Of a DNA stretch of 39,707 nt, positions 24,471 to 34,024 are shown in pieces; position 1 is the first letter of the stretch; the number at the start of each line of letters is the position of its first letter. The DNA is taken from NCBI GenBank assembly GCA_011050015.1, contig DRGP01000023.1, forward strand, positions 1 through 39,707, given 5' to 3'. A program made the translations under genes and the position numbers. This DNA is from Leeuwenhoekiella sp. Its GTDB lineage: Bacteria; Bacteroidota; Bacteroidia; Flavobacteriales; Flavobacteriaceae. A model generated the notes under the pieces. It saw only the letters and a list, made by a program, of their open reading frames with translations. It was not told where the DNA came from and ran no database searches.

Positions 24471-25763
24471 ATGGCGTGTGGAAATTGTGGTACGACCGAT
24501 AATGGGCAACCACGTGGATGTAAAAATAATGGTACCTGTGGTACCGATGGATGTAACAAGCTCACGGTTTTTGACTGGCTTGCAAATATGGATTTGCCCC
24601 AGGGGCAGAAACCATTTGATTTTGTAGAAGTCCGTTTTAAGAACAGTAGAAAAGAATTTTTTAAAAATACGGAAGAGTTGTCCCTGCACATCGGGGATCT
24701 GGTTGCAGTTGAGGCGGCTTCTGGACATGATATAGGTATCATAAGCCTTACCGGTGAGCTGGTACGCATACAGATGAAAAAGAAGCGGGAACCTTATGAT
24801 ACTGACACGTTCAGCAAAGTGTACCGCAAGGCTTCCCAGCGCGATATTGATGTGTGGACAGAGGTCAAAGACCGGGAAGAAGCCATGAAGGTGCGCTCCC
24901 GGCAGATCGCGATCAGGCTCAACCTGGAGATGAAAATCTCTGACATTGAGTTTCAGGGAGACGGGTCTAAAGCCACTTTTTATTATACGGCCGAAGAGCG
25001 CGTAGATTTTAGGCAGCTTATCAAAGAATTTGCTCACGAGTTTCATACCCGCATAGAGATGCGGCAAATAGGCTTTCGGCAAGAAGCGGCGCGCTTGGGC
25101 GGCATAGGCTCTTGTGGCCGCGAGCTTTGCTGCTCCACCTGGCTTACTGATTTTAGATCGGTCACCACCGGGGCGGCCCGTTATCAGCAACTTTCTCTAA
25201 ATCCCCAAAAACTGGCCGGCCAGTGCGGAAAATTGAAATGCTGCCTCAATTATGAGCTCGACTCCTATATGGATGCACTCAAGGATTTTCCCAAAACAGA
25301 ACAAAAGCTCAAAACCGAAAAAGGTACCGCGGTATGTCAAAAAATTGATATTTTTCAAGGACATTTGTGGTATGCTTATGAAGGCGAGTGGATGAACTGG
25401 CATAAACTCACTACCACGCAAGCGAATGAAATCATAGAAGCCAATAAGAAAGAGACGGCAGTGGCAAGCCTTGAAGAATATGCGGCAGAACTTATTGAGG
25501 ATACTAAATCTGATTTTGGCAACGTTGTAGGACAGGATAGCCTTACGCGTTTTGATCAGCCCCAGAGAAACCGTAAAAAAAGAAAAAAAAATAATAGTAA
25601 AACGCGGGGCAAGAGGGATTCCAAAAAACAGGAAAATGCTGCAGATGATACTGCCCAAAAAAGTAAGAGATCAAGAAGGCCCCAACGGAAAAGAAATCCT
25701 TCCGTAAAAAAGGAGCAATCAAAAAACAATAACGACAAGCAGAACAACGACAGGTCTAAGTAA
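24471..25763 (+). CDS. ricT: PSP1-domain protein, RicT (YaaT) homologue
   Basis: A 430-residue protein begins MACGNCGTTDNGQPRGCK, a Cys-rich Bacteroidota-specific start. The PSP1 core contains the two Cys motifs of RicT: GGIGSCGRELCCSTWLTDF and AGQCGKLKCCLNYELDS. In Bacillus RicT works with RicA and RicF, carries iron-sulfur clusters and influences mRNA processing and development; its role in Bacteroidota is less clear. The last 70 or so residues are a low-complexity Lys/Arg/Asn tail, probably disordered and nucleic-acid binding. The ATG at 24471 is chosen over an open extension to 24372. gldH starts at the very next base after the stop. Confidence 0.88.
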   Translation: MACGNCGTTDNGQPRGCKNNGTCGTDGCNKLTVFDWLANMDLPQGQKPFDFVEVRFKNSRKEFFKNTEELSLHIGDLVAVEAASGHDIGIISLTGELVRIQMKKKREPYDTDTFSKVYRKASQRDIDVWTEVKDREEAMKVRSRQIAIRLNLEMKISDIEFQGDGSKATFYYTAEERVDFRQLIKEFAHEFHTRIEMRQIGFRQEAARLGGIGSCGRELCCSTWLTDFRSVTTGAARYQQLSLNPQKLAGQCGKLKCCLNYELDSYMDALKDFPKTEQKLKTEKGTAVCQKIDIFQGHLWYAYEGEWMNWHKLTTTQANEIIEANKKETAVASLEEYAAELIEDTKSDFGNVVGQDSLTRFDQPQRNRKKRKKNNSKTRGKRDSKKQENAADDTAQKSKRSRRPQRKRNPSVKKEQSKNNNDKQNNDRSK

Positions 25764-26246
25764 ATGCGTATCCTTCTTTTAGTTTTAATGGTAGCCCTAT
25801 CGGTCTCTTCGTGTGATAATAATGCGGTCTTTCACACCAATAAAGACCTGCCCAACTTTTGGCACAAGGATTCTGCTATGGTATTTAAAGTGAATGAACT
25901 GGACACGGTGAGACCCTATAATTTATATATTACCCTGCGCAACGATAATACCTATAAATACAGTAATTTATTTTTAATCACGCACATGCAGTTTCCTAAT
26001 GGGCGCACCATTGCAGATACCCTGGAGTATAACATGGCAAATCCTGACGGAAGCTGGTTAGGCACGGGTTTTGGTGACCTCAAGGAAAATAAACTGTGGT
26101 ATCGGGAAAATGTGCGCTTTAACGAGCAGGGCACCTATACTTTCTCGGTGCGGCAGGCAATGCGCCGTAATGGGGATGTGCAGTCTATAACGGCACTAGA
26201 AGGCATTCACGATGTGGGGCTGCGCATAGAAAAAACCAAGCAATAA
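25764..26246 (+). CDS. gldH: Gliding motility lipoprotein GldH
   Basis: A 160-residue lipoprotein (signal ending VSVSSC, Cys17) has the GldH pattern: LPNFWHKDSAMVFKVNELDT, YNLYITLRNDNTYKYSNLFL, GRTIADTLEYNMANPDGSWL and GDLKENKLWYRENVRF. GldH is required for gliding and stabilises the GldJ lipoprotein and type IX secretion-dependent motility in Flavobacterium. The gene lies between ricT (no gap) and PBP1A (6 bases), an arrangement conserved in many Bacteroidota. Confidence 0.92.
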   Translation: MRILLLVLMVALSVSSCDNNAVFHTNKDLPNFWHKDSAMVFKVNELDTVRPYNLYITLRNDNTYKYSNLFLITHMQFPNGRTIADTLEYNMANPDGSWLGTGFGDLKENKLWYRENVRFNEQGTYTFSVRQAMRRNGDVQSITALEGIHDVGLRIEKTKQ

Positions 26247-26252
26247 AAAACA

Positions 26253-28580
26253 ATGGCCAAAAAAACGACTTCTAAAAAAAAGAAAAATACCCAGAATAAT
26301 TCAAAATATATCAAAATCTTTTGGGGCATTTTTGGTGGTGGGCTTTTATTGATAGTCCTTATTTTCCTTTTTGCCAGTTGGGGGCTTTTTGGGCCGCTTC
26401 CCACTTTTGAGGAACTTGAAAATCCCGAAAGCAACCTGGCTACCGAAATACTGTCTTCAGACGGAAAAACACTGGGCAAATTCTATAACGAGAACCGTAC
26501 CCCGGTGAAATATGATGATCTGCCACAAAACCTCATTGATGCTGTCACCGCAACAGAAGACCGGCGTTTTTACGATCACTCGGGTATAGATGCTCGCGGA
26601 ACACTTCGCGCTATCGCTTATTTAGGTTCTGACGGCGGTGCAAGTACCATTACCCAGCAGTTGGCCAAACTTTTATTTTCAGATACACCCAGCAATAAAA
26701 TAGAGCGTGTACTGCAAAAATTTAGGGAATGGGTTATCGCTGCACGCCTAGAGCGCCAATATACTAAGCAGGAGATCATCACCATGTACCTCAACAAGAT
26801 GGATTTCCTATATAATGCCATAGGTATCCGTTCCGCCTCAAGAATCTATTTTGACAAAGAACCGCGCGACCTGAAGCCAGAAGAATCTGCTGTTATCGCA
26901 GGGATGCTTAAAAACCCGAGGCAGTTTAACCCCCACCGGGAAATCTCTAAAGACAATTCGCTCAATCGCCGCAACCTCGTACTTAGGCTCATGGCAGAGA
27001 CTAATAAGCTTACCACACAACAAAAGGATAGCCTGATCGCTATGCCCATTAAGGTCACATTTTCTCCAGAAGGGCATTCAGACGGCATTGCTACTTATTT
27101 TAGGGAATATCTGCGCGCTTTTGTGACAGACTGGATCATGAAAAACCCAAAAGGAGTAGATAAAGACGGTAATGAAGAGTACTATAATATCTACCGAGAC
27201 GGTCTTGTTATTTCTACCACTATAGATTCACGCATGCAGAGAAATGCGGAAGAGGCTGTTACCGCCCATCTATCAAACCTGCAAAAAGAATTTGACAAGC
27301 AGAATGAAAATAACAAGACGGCACCTTTTCGTGATATTTCTAAAAGTGACGAAGAAAGAATCATAGAACGCGCCATACACAATAGCGACCGCTGGAGCAA
27401 AATGGCCGCTAAAGATTTTACTGAAGAAGAGATCAAGAAATCCTTTGATGTAAAAACAGACATGCGCATCTTTAGTTGGCAGGGTGATATAGACACCCTC
27501 ATGACCCCTAGGGACTCCATTTTATATTACAAACGTTTTTTACGCTCAGGCTTGATGAGCATCACCCCACAGACCGGTGAGGTAAAGGCATGGGTAGGCG
27601 GCATCAACTATAAGCACTTTCAGTATGATCACGTAAAGACCGGTAAACGCCAGGTGGGATCTACGTTTAAGCCCTTTTTATACGCTACGGCCATAGATCA
27701 ATTACACCTTTCCCCCTGCGATACCTTATCTAACGTGCCCTATTGCATCCCTGCCGGGGAAATGGGCCTAAAGGAAGACTGGTGCCCAGATAATTCTGGA
27801 GGTGAGTACGGTGGTATGGTAACCCTTAAAAGTGCCTTGGCTCGATCTATAAATACGGTTTCTGCAAAACTCATGCATAAAGTGGGGCCCAGACCAGTAA
27901 TAGACCTAGTCGCTAAGCTGGGCGTAGATACGCGTAACATACAAGAAGTACCCTCTATAGCACTGGGTGCAGCAGACATAAGTCTATTTGATATGGTTTC
28001 GGCCTATGCCACTTTTGCCAATGAGGGCGTACACATAGAACCACAGATCGTGACCACGATTGTAGATAAAAACGGGACCATTCTTTATCAGAACGTGCCC
28101 AAGGCAGAAGATGTGCTGAGCAAAGAATCTGCCTATGTCACTTTAAACCTGATGGAAGGGGTCACCCAATACGGGTCTGGCATACGCTTGCGCACGGGGG
28201 CCAGTAACCGCTACGATCTTAAAAATGTGGTCACCGGCTACCCCTACGCATTTAACAACCCCATCGCCGGAAAAACGGGCACAACCCAAAACCAGAGCGA
28301 CGGCTGGTTTATGGGCATAGTTCCCAATCTGGCCACCGGTGTCTGGGTGGGCGGTGACGACCGCTCCATACATTTTCCCACCATAACAATGGGTCAGGGC
28401 GCGGTCATGGCAATGCCCGTCTGGGCACTTTACATGAAAAAGAATTATGCAAATGACAGTCTGAAAATATCAAAAGAAGATTTTGAGCGTCCCCAAAACC
28501 TGTCTATTCGCGTAGATTGTGATTCTATCGTTAAACCACCCAAAAATCAAAGCTACACTCCAGATGAGCTCGATTTCTAA
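26253..28580 (+). CDS. mrcA: Class A penicillin-binding protein (PBP1A type)
   Basis: A 775-residue bifunctional peptidoglycan synthase. After a lysine-rich start and a membrane helix (about 21-45) comes a GT51 glycosyltransferase domain, with ATEDRRFYDHSGIDARGTLR (catalytic Glu102), GGASTITQQLAKLLF and RQYTKQEIITMYLNK. The transpeptidase domain has STFK (Ser470, Lys473), SIN (Ser532) and KTGTT (Lys674). It polymerises and cross-links lipid II in the periplasm. Length and motif order are normal. It ends the ricT-gldH operon and is followed by a strong terminator. Confidence 0.95.
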   Translation: MAKKTTSKKKKNTQNNSKYIKIFWGIFGGGLLLIVLIFLFASWGLFGPLPTFEELENPESNLATEILSSDGKTLGKFYNENRTPVKYDDLPQNLIDAVTATEDRRFYDHSGIDARGTLRAIAYLGSDGGASTITQQLAKLLFSDTPSNKIERVLQKFREWVIAARLERQYTKQEIITMYLNKMDFLYNAIGIRSASRIYFDKEPRDLKPEESAVIAGMLKNPRQFNPHREISKDNSLNRRNLVLRLMAETNKLTTQQKDSLIAMPIKVTFSPEGHSDGIATYFREYLRAFVTDWIMKNPKGVDKDGNEEYYNIYRDGLVISTTIDSRMQRNAEEAVTAHLSNLQKEFDKQNENNKTAPFRDISKSDEERIIERAIHNSDRWSKMAAKDFTEEEIKKSFDVKTDMRIFSWQGDIDTLMTPRDSILYYKRFLRSGLMSITPQTGEVKAWVGGINYKHFQYDHVKTGKRQVGSTFKPFLYATAIDQLHLSPCDTLSNVPYCIPAGEMGLKEDWCPDNSGGEYGGMVTLKSALARSINTVSAKLMHKVGPRPVIDLVAKLGVDTRNIQEVPSIALGAADISLFDMVSAYATFANEGVHIEPQIVTTIVDKNGTILYQNVPKAEDVLSKESAYVTLNLMEGVTQYGSGIRLRTGASNRYDLKNVVTGYPYAFNNPIAGKTGTTQNQSDGWFMGIVPNLATGVWVGGDDRSIHFPTITMGQGAVMAMPVWALYMKKNYANDSLKISKEDFERPQNLSIRVDCDSIVKPPKNQSYTPDELDF

Positions 28581-28615
28581 GCTAGAAAAACATTCATATT
28601 CCGAATAAAAGCACT

Positions 28616-28642
28616 AAAAAAGCGCAGAAAAGCGCTTTTTTT
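28616..28642 (+). terminator. Intrinsic terminator of the PBP1A operon
   Basis: AAAAAAGCGC (28616-28625) pairs with GCGCTTTTTT (28632-28641) around the loop AGAAAA, and a T-run of seven follows the GC core. It lies 35 bases after the PBP1A stop. Confidence 0.85.
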
Positions 28643-28790
28643 AATGCTTTTGATGTCAAAATGCAGGGGATTTAGCCTGTTTTTCCAGCTTACTTCTAGG
28701 AATATCCCTCTTACTTTCGAACATAAGATTTTGATAAATTCATGGTAGAGCCCCGTTGTTTTTGTATTTTTCTTATATAAAACAGCACTT

Positions 28791-29513
28791 ATGATAAAAA
28801 AGACCGTTGCCTCAATAGAGGAAGCCCTTGCCGGAGTTGAAGATGGGATGACTATGCTGCTGGGTGGCTTTGGCTTAAGCGGAATACCAGAGAACGCCAT
28901 CGCCCAATTGGTCAATTTAAATGTAAAAAATCTCACCTGTATTTCCAATAATGCGGGCGTGGATGATTTTGGTCTCGGTTTACTTTTGAAAAAGCACCAG
29001 ATCAAAAAAATGGTTTCTTCGTATGTAGGTGAAAATGCAGAATTTGAACGCCAGATGCTGAGTGGCGAACTGGAGGTAGAGCTTATTCCGCAGGGAACAT
29101 TAGCTGAGCGTTGCCGGGCGGCACAGGCTGGGTTTCCGGCATTTTATACCCCTGCCGGATATGGTACCGAAGTAGCCCTGGGCAAAGAAACCCGGGAATT
29201 CAATGGTAAAATGTATGTGCTAGAGGAAGCATTTCATGCTGATTTTGCTTTTATTAAAGCGTGGAAAGGCGATGCCGCCGGCAACCTTATTTTTAAAGGT
29301 ACGGCACGTAATTTTAATCCCAATATGTGTGGAGCAGCAAAAATAACAGTCGCCGAAGTAGAAGAATTACTCCCGGCAGGAGAATTAGACCCCAACCAAA
29401 TTCACATTCCCGGCATCTTTGTACAGCGCATCGTTGAAGGTAAAAAGTATGAGAAACGCATTGAGCAGCGCACAGTTCGTCCTGGCCCTTCCAGCGCAAA
29501 AACGGGAAGTTAG
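28791..29513 (+). CDS. scoA: 3-oxoacid (succinyl-)CoA-transferase subunit A
   Basis: A 240-residue alpha subunit of a class I CoA transferase moves CoA from succinyl-CoA to acetoacetate or a related 3-oxoacid. It shows [16 protein letters not shown] (glycine-rich CoA-binding loop), [36 protein letters not shown] and [20 protein letters not shown]. The catalytic glutamate is on the beta subunit, whose gene lies at 30234, beyond a peroxiredoxin gene; the 77-base gap before that gene is AT-rich. Confidence 0.92.
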   Translation: MIKKTVASIEEALAGVEDGMTMLLGGFGLSGIPENAIAQLVNLNVKNLTCISNNAGVDDFGLGLLLKKHQIKKMVSSYVGENAEFERQMLSGELEVELIPQGTLAERCRAAQAGFPAFYTPAGYGTEVALGKETREFNGKMYVLEEAFHADFAFIKAWKGDAAGNLIFKGTARNFNPNMCGAAKITVAEVEELLPAGELDPNQIHIPGIFVQRIVEGKKYEKRIEQRTVRPGPSSAKTGS

Positions 29514-29590
29514 GCAACATACAATACAACCACGAATTGAATTTTTATCACAATACAAAAAATACTAATAACAATAAAAATAGTTAAAAA

Positions 29591-30229
29591 ATGGCACATT
29601 TAAGATTGGGTGATATAGCCCCAGATTTTACAGCAGAAACTTCTATGGGAACGGTTAATTTTCACGAGTGGATGGGAGATAACTGGTCTATTCTATTTTC
29701 GCATCCTGCAGACTATACCCCCGTATGCACCACAGAATTAGGAACAGTCGCCAATTATTATGACGAATTTAAAAAACGCAATGTAAAGCCTATTGCATTA
29801 AGTGTAGATGGCTTAGTATCTCATAAAGACTGGATCAAGGATATTAACGAAACTCAGAATACCACTGTAAATTATCCCTTAATTGCTGATGAAGACCATA
29901 AAGTAGCAGAGCTGTATGACATGATTCACCCCAATGCAGACAGCAAGGCCACGGTACGCTCGGTATTTGTGATCGCTCCAGATAAAACTATAAAAATGAT
30001 GCTTACCTACCCAGCATCTACAGGAAGGAACTTTGATGAACTTTTGCGCGTTATTGATTCCCTGCAGTTAACGGCCTACCATAAAGTAGCCACACCAGCC
30101 AACTGGAAAGATGGTGAGGACTGTGTAATTGTGCCTTCTGTCAAAGATGACGAGATTAAAGAACTTTTCCCTAAAGGCCATAAAGAAATAAAACCTTATC
30201 TACGAATGACACCTCAACCCAATAAATAA
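29591..30229 (+). CDS. 1-Cys peroxiredoxin (Prx6 type)
   Basis: A 212-residue thiol peroxidase reduces hydrogen peroxide and alkyl hydroperoxides. The active site HPADYTPVCTTELG gives peroxidatic Cys46 with Thr43 and Pro44. Only one other Cys (EDCVIVPS) is present, at the position typical of Prx6-like proteins and far from the resolving site of 2-Cys enzymes. MMLTYPASTGRNFDELLRVI and the extended C-terminal domain (KDGED, FPKGHKEIKPYLRMTPQP) identify the Prx6 class. It is preceded by an A-rich leader (AGTTAAAAA) and stops 4 bases before scoB, so it is cotranscribed with the CoA-transferase genes. Confidence 0.93.
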   Translation: MAHLRLGDIAPDFTAETSMGTVNFHEWMGDNWSILFSHPADYTPVCTTELGTVANYYDEFKKRNVKPIALSVDGLVSHKDWIKDINETQNTTVNYPLIADEDHKVAELYDMIHPNADSKATVRSVFVIAPDKTIKMMLTYPASTGRNFDELLRVIDSLQLTAYHKVATPANWKDGEDCVIVPSVKDDEIKELFPKGHKEIKPYLRMTPQPNK

Positions 30230-30233
30230 ATTT

Positions 30234-30887
30234 ATGCTAGACAAAACCGGAATCGCAAAACGCATTGCAAAAGAAGTTAAGGACGGCTACTATGTTAACC
30301 TTGGGATAGGCATTCCCACACTGGTAGCGAACTATGTGCGCGATGATATTGAAGTAGAATTTCAAAGCGAGAACGGTGTGCTGGGGATGGGGCCATTCCC
30401 CTTTGAAGGCGAAGAGGACGCAGATATCATCAATGCCGGTAAACAGACCATTACCACCTTAAAAGGTGCTTCTTTTTTTGATTCTTCTCTAAGTTTCTCA
30501 ATGATACGCGGCAAGCATGTAGATCTCACCATTCTTGGCGCTATGGAAGTTGCCGAAAACGGAGATATAGCCAACTGGAAAATTCCAGGGAAAATGGTAA
30601 AGGGCATGGGAGGAGCAATGGATCTTGTTGCCAGCGCAGAAAATATTATTGTTGCCATGATGCACACCAACCGTGCTGGTGATTCCAAACTTTTAAAGCG
30701 TTGCACCCTCCCGCTCACCGGTGTGGGCTGTGTCACCAAAATAGTGACCAACCTCGCCGTTCTGGAAGTGGTACAGGGTGGTTTCCAATTATTGGAACGT
30801 GCGCCTGGTGTAAGTATAGAAGAAATTCAAGAAGCTACTTTAGGTAATTTAATAATTGAAGGGGAAATACCGGAAATGGCGATCTAG
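30234..30887 (+). CDS. scoB: 3-oxoacid (succinyl-)CoA-transferase subunit B
   Basis: A 217-residue beta subunit of the CoA transferase has VNLGIGIPTLVANYV, the catalytic SENGVLGMGPFP (Glu46, which forms the glutamyl-CoA thioester), GAMEVAENGDIANWKIPG, KMVKGMGGAMDLV and CTLPLTGVGCVTKIVTNLAV. It pairs with the subunit at 28791-29513 even though a peroxiredoxin gene separates them. Confidence 0.93.
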   Translation: MLDKTGIAKRIAKEVKDGYYVNLGIGIPTLVANYVRDDIEVEFQSENGVLGMGPFPFEGEEDADIINAGKQTITTLKGASFFDSSLSFSMIRGKHVDLTILGAMEVAENGDIANWKIPGKMVKGMGGAMDLVASAENIIVAMMHTNRAGDSKLLKRCTLPLTGVGCVTKIVTNLAVLEVVQGGFQLLERAPGVSIEEIQEATLGNLIIEGEIPEMAI

Positions 30888-31458
30888 GTCTTTTATAATT
30901 TTTTACGGAAAGACTTTCTGAATTGTGAAGGGACAATGCTTTTTGTTCGAATTAATTGTTGAATTATTGCGAATTCTCAAAACCCAGTTCCTAAAAATAC
31001 CTGTAAAAAATTGGTTCTTTGAGCGAGCACTTAAAGGCTTTATTTCTCTTTTCCCTTTTGGACTAAGACTCCCCCCGTTGCCTCCCAAAGTAATGCTTTA
31101 GAAAAAGCCATTACCTATACTACCGAACGGACCTGTTACTATAATTTTCACAAACTGTTTGACTTGTACAGGGCAAAAATATTAGGTGCAAAAACTTTAA
31201 GTGCCAAATCTATTCCCATTGTATTTAATAAGTTCTAAAGCAATTGAATACTTCTGCATATTTCCGGTACTACATTTTTATTTGCATACCTCCCCATAGA
31301 TTAAAATTTACAAAATCAACTTAAGTCAAATCTATACCTTAGAATCACAATTTTTTAACTATAAATTTAATTTTTACCGTTAAAAAGTGTATTTTAGCTG
31401 ATGTAACACATCATCCAACGATGCTTTAACAAAAACTACTTAATAATCCCAAATCTTA
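30888..31458. other. Gene-free AT-rich interval
   Basis: No convincing gene or terminator was found here. One frame without a start codon (31035-31238, plus) contains NALEKAITYTTER, faintly reminiscent of transposase tails, but it is too weak to call. A short inverted repeat GATGT-AAC-ACATC lies near 31398-31412, upstream of the small frame at 31459. Confidence 0.4.
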
Positions 31459-31587
31459 ATGATTATGAATGCTAACCTTAACCCTTCAGCTAAGACTTCA
31501 AACGTATTACAAACACTAAAAGAAGAATTTCGTGTGGTACTACATTTCGCCTATCTGGTCAAAAAAGTTTTTTTATTTATGCTCTAA
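31459..31587 (+). CDS. Possible 42-residue small protein
   Basis: A short frame (MIMNANLNPSAKTSNVLQTL, then an amphipathic/hydrophobic C-terminal part ending KKVFLFML) ends at TAA 31585-31587 and overlaps by 4 bases the 3' end of the convergent ABC gene. An inner ATG lies at 31465. It may be a small membrane-associated peptide; there is no family recognition, and it could be chance. Confidence 0.3.
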   Translation: MIMNANLNPSAKTSNVLQTLKEEFRVVLHFAYLVKKVFLFML

Positions 31588-33284
31588 ATTCCTTTTGGGA
31601 TCGCCTCTATCAAAACTTTGGTATATTCATTTTTCGGCGCATTGTAAACCGCATCGGCCTCGCCAGACTCTACGATTTTACCCTCGCGCATGACCAGCAA
31701 TTGGTCTGCCATAAATTTAACTACGGCCAGATCGTGGGAGATAAATAAATACGTGAAACCAAATTTTTCTTTGAGGCCATTGAGTAAATTGAGCACCTGT
31801 GCCTGCACTGAAATATCAAGCGCGCTCACCGACTCGTCGCACACGATAAACTTGGGCTTAAGTGCGATCGTACGCGCGATACCTATGCGCTGGCGCTGCC
31901 CGCCACTGAACTCGTGTGGATAACGGTAATAATGTTCGGAAAGAAGTCCTACTTCCCCAAGTAATTTTATGGCTTCTTGGCGGCGCTCCTTACCGCTGCT
32001 GTACAACCCATGCACTTGCATTGCCTCGGTAATCGCCCTGCCCACCGTTAAACGTGGATTTAAGGATGAATAAGGGTCCTGAAAAATTATCTGGATATCC
32101 TTTCGCAGACTACGCAACGCTTTTTTATTTAGTTTGGCGATGTCCTTGCCATTGTAAAAAACCTGGCCCTGCGTAGCTTGATCCAGTTGCAAGATCACAT
32201 TGCCCAGCGTAGATTTCCCACAACCCGACTCTCCTACAAGCCCTAGTGTTTCACCCTCATAAATTTTAAAACTAACGTCATCTACCGCATGTACAGCTTC
32301 CGCTTTTTTAAAAAAACCGGCATTACTGTAAAAGGTTTTTTCTACATTTTTAACCTCAATAAGCGGTTTTTTGGCATAAATCCCCGCATGTGTCGTGGTT
32401 CGTTCTTTCTCACTTATTACATCCGTGGGTATGTTATCATTGAGAAAATCAGCCACCGTAGGTAATTTTCTTAAGCGTTCCTCCATTCTCGGTTTGGCGT
32501 GTATGAGCGCTTTGGTATATTCCTGCTGCGGGTTTTTAAAAACCTCAACAGCTGTTCCCTCTTCAACAATCTTACCTTGGTACATCACGACCACACGATC
32601 TGCGATCTCACTTATCAGCGCAAGATCATGCGAGATAAAAATGATGCTCATGTTATTTTTTGCCTGCAACTCTTTTAAAAGCAAAATAATATCCTTCTGC
32701 ACCGTAACATCTAGCGCGGTGGTGGGCTCATCTGCAATTAAGATCTCGGGTTCACAGGCAATGGCCATTGCAATCATTACGCGCTGTTTTTGCCCTCCGC
32801 TAATCTCATGTGGATAGGCCCTAAAAACCGATTCTGGCCGCGGAAGTTTTACTTGCATAAACAGTTGTAAAACACGCTCTCTGGCCTCTTTTTTATTTAA
32901 TTGAGTATGTCTGCTCAGAATTTCTAAAACCTGTTTGCCACAGCGCATAGAGGGATTTAGCGAACTCATGGGTTCCTGAAAAATCATGGAGATTGCGTTG
33001 CCGCGCAGTTCTTGGAATTGCTTTTCCGTTTTTCCCAAAAGCTCGTCGCCCTTAAAGCGAATACTCCCTGAGGAAATACGGGTTATTTTCTGAGGCAAAA
33101 GTCCTAAAATCGCCAAGTTGGTCACCGATTTCCCCGAACCCGATTCACCTACGATGCCTAATATTTCATTGGTTTTTAAGTCAAAAGAAATATCTGTGAG
33201 CACAGGATTGATACGTTTATCACTTTTAAAACCTAAGCTCAATTTATCTACGCTAAGTATCGTTTTTTGCTCCATTTTAGCCAT
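31584..33284 (-). CDS. Fused dual-ATPase ABC transporter protein (oligopeptide/dipeptide type)
   Basis: A 566-residue protein has two complete ABC ATPase domains of the DppD/DppF (GsiA-like) kind. The first has GESGSGKS, EISGGQKQR and DEPTTALD; the second has GESGCGKST, EFSGGQRQR and DESVSALD. Oligopeptide-specific tails (PQQEYTKALIHAKP, KNEYTKVLIEAIP) follow each. It would energise peptide or glutathione-like uptake from the inner membrane, but no permease or binding protein gene is near. It lies 26 bases after the exonuclease gene. The start may be ATG 33284 or the second Met at 33275. Confidence 0.93.
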   Translation of the reverse strand: MAKMEQKTILSVDKLSLGFKSDKRINPVLTDISFDLKTNEILGIVGESGSGKSVTNLAILGLLPQKITRISSGSIRFKGDELLGKTEKQFQELRGNAISMIFQEPMSSLNPSMRCGKQVLEILSRHTQLNKKEARERVLQLFMQVKLPRPESVFRAYPHEISGGQKQRVMIAMAIACEPEILIADEPTTALDVTVQKDIILLLKELQAKNNMSIIFISHDLALISEIADRVVVMYQGKIVEEGTAVEVFKNPQQEYTKALIHAKPRMEERLRKLPTVADFLNDNIPTDVISEKERTTTHAGIYAKKPLIEVKNVEKTFYSNAGFFKKAEAVHAVDDVSFKIYEGETLGLVGESGCGKSTLGNVILQLDQATQGQVFYNGKDIAKLNKKALRSLRKDIQIIFQDPYSSLNPRLTVGRAITEAMQVHGLYSSGKERRQEAIKLLGEVGLLSEHYYRYPHEFSGGQRQRIGIARTIALKPKFIVCDESVSALDISVQAQVLNLLNGLKEKFGFTYLFISHDLAVVKFMADQLLVMREGKIVESGEADAVYNAPKNEYTKVLIEAIPKGI

Positions 33285-33310
33285 TTTTTAGCTTAATATT
33301 CTGTAATTTA

Positions 33311-34024
33311 TTAAACCGAAACCACTTCGTTCTCCTCAAGCAATGGCTCATTGCGCATCTTGAGAATGATCTGAGCGATTGCCACTACATCACGCTCGCA
33401 ATACGATATAATACGCGCCACATCATGTTCTTTATAAAACACATCACGCACCTGGCTGCCGTCTATATCCGTTTTTGGCGAAGGAATCTCAAGAATCTTA
33501 GTCAAAAGCTTCAGTGAGGTATAATGTTTATGATCGCCAAATTTCCATAATTCTAGCGTGTCAAGGTGCTTGACTTCCCAAGGCTTCTTTCCAAATAAAT
33601 CCAGTTTAGAAGGAATCTGTATCCCGTGCACCACCATTCTGCGTGCGATGAACGGAAAGTCGAATTCTTTGCCGTTATGCGCGCAAAGCAAGTGATATTC
33701 TTTATTGAAATAGCTTTCGAGTAATTCCTTAAATTGGTTTAAAAGTTCTTTTTCACTTCCACTGAACGTGGTTGTACGAAAATTACGTTCGGCACCTTTC
33801 AATTTAAAATATCCCACCGAAATACAGACAATCATACCAAATTCGGCCCAGATTCCCGCACGGTCATAAAATTCTTCAGCAGTAAATTCTTCCTTCCGTT
33901 GATACTTGGTCTTTTTACTGAAAAGTTCTTGATAATCGGCATCCATTTCTTCATAAGACGCGTGTTGTGGCACCGTTTCAATATCAAGGAATAAAATATG
34001 TTCCAAGTTAATTTTATGAAGCAT
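33311..34024 (-). CDS. PolB-like 3'-5' exonuclease
   Basis: A 237-residue DnaQ-fold nuclease of the predicted PolB-like exonuclease group (often mis-named with polysaccharide biosynthesis). Exo I is FLDIETVP (Asp-Glu pair), Exo II lies in CAHNGKEFDFPFIARRM, and Exo III is SYCERDVVA. It probably trims DNA or RNA 3' ends, using two metal ions. The ATG at 34024 (MLHKINLEHILF) is chosen: it overlaps the end of the DUF4153 gene by 11 bases, while the longer frame to 34090 adds 22 residues of shadow sequence. Confidence 0.87.
   Translation of the reverse strand: MLHKINLEHILFLDIETVPQHASYEEMDADYQELFSKKTKYQRKEEFTAEEFYDRAGIWAEFGMIVCISVGYFKLKGAERNFRTTTFSGSEKELLNQFKELLESYFNKEYHLLCAHNGKEFDFPFIARRMVVHGIQIPSKLDLFGKKPWEVKHLDTLELWKFGDHKHYTSLKLLTKILEIPSPKTDIDGSQVRDVFYKEHDVARIISYCERDVVAIAQIILKMRNEPLLEENEVVSV

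Noticed and set aside
24330-25190. Long minus-strand open frame of 286 residues
   Set aside because: It is a shadow of ricT on the other strand; the ricT frame carries all recognisable motifs.
31035-31238. Startless frame with NALEKAITYTTER resembling a transposase tail
   Set aside because: No start codon, no flanking inverted repeats and no further transposase motifs; the resemblance to IS66-type ends is too faint to call a remnant.
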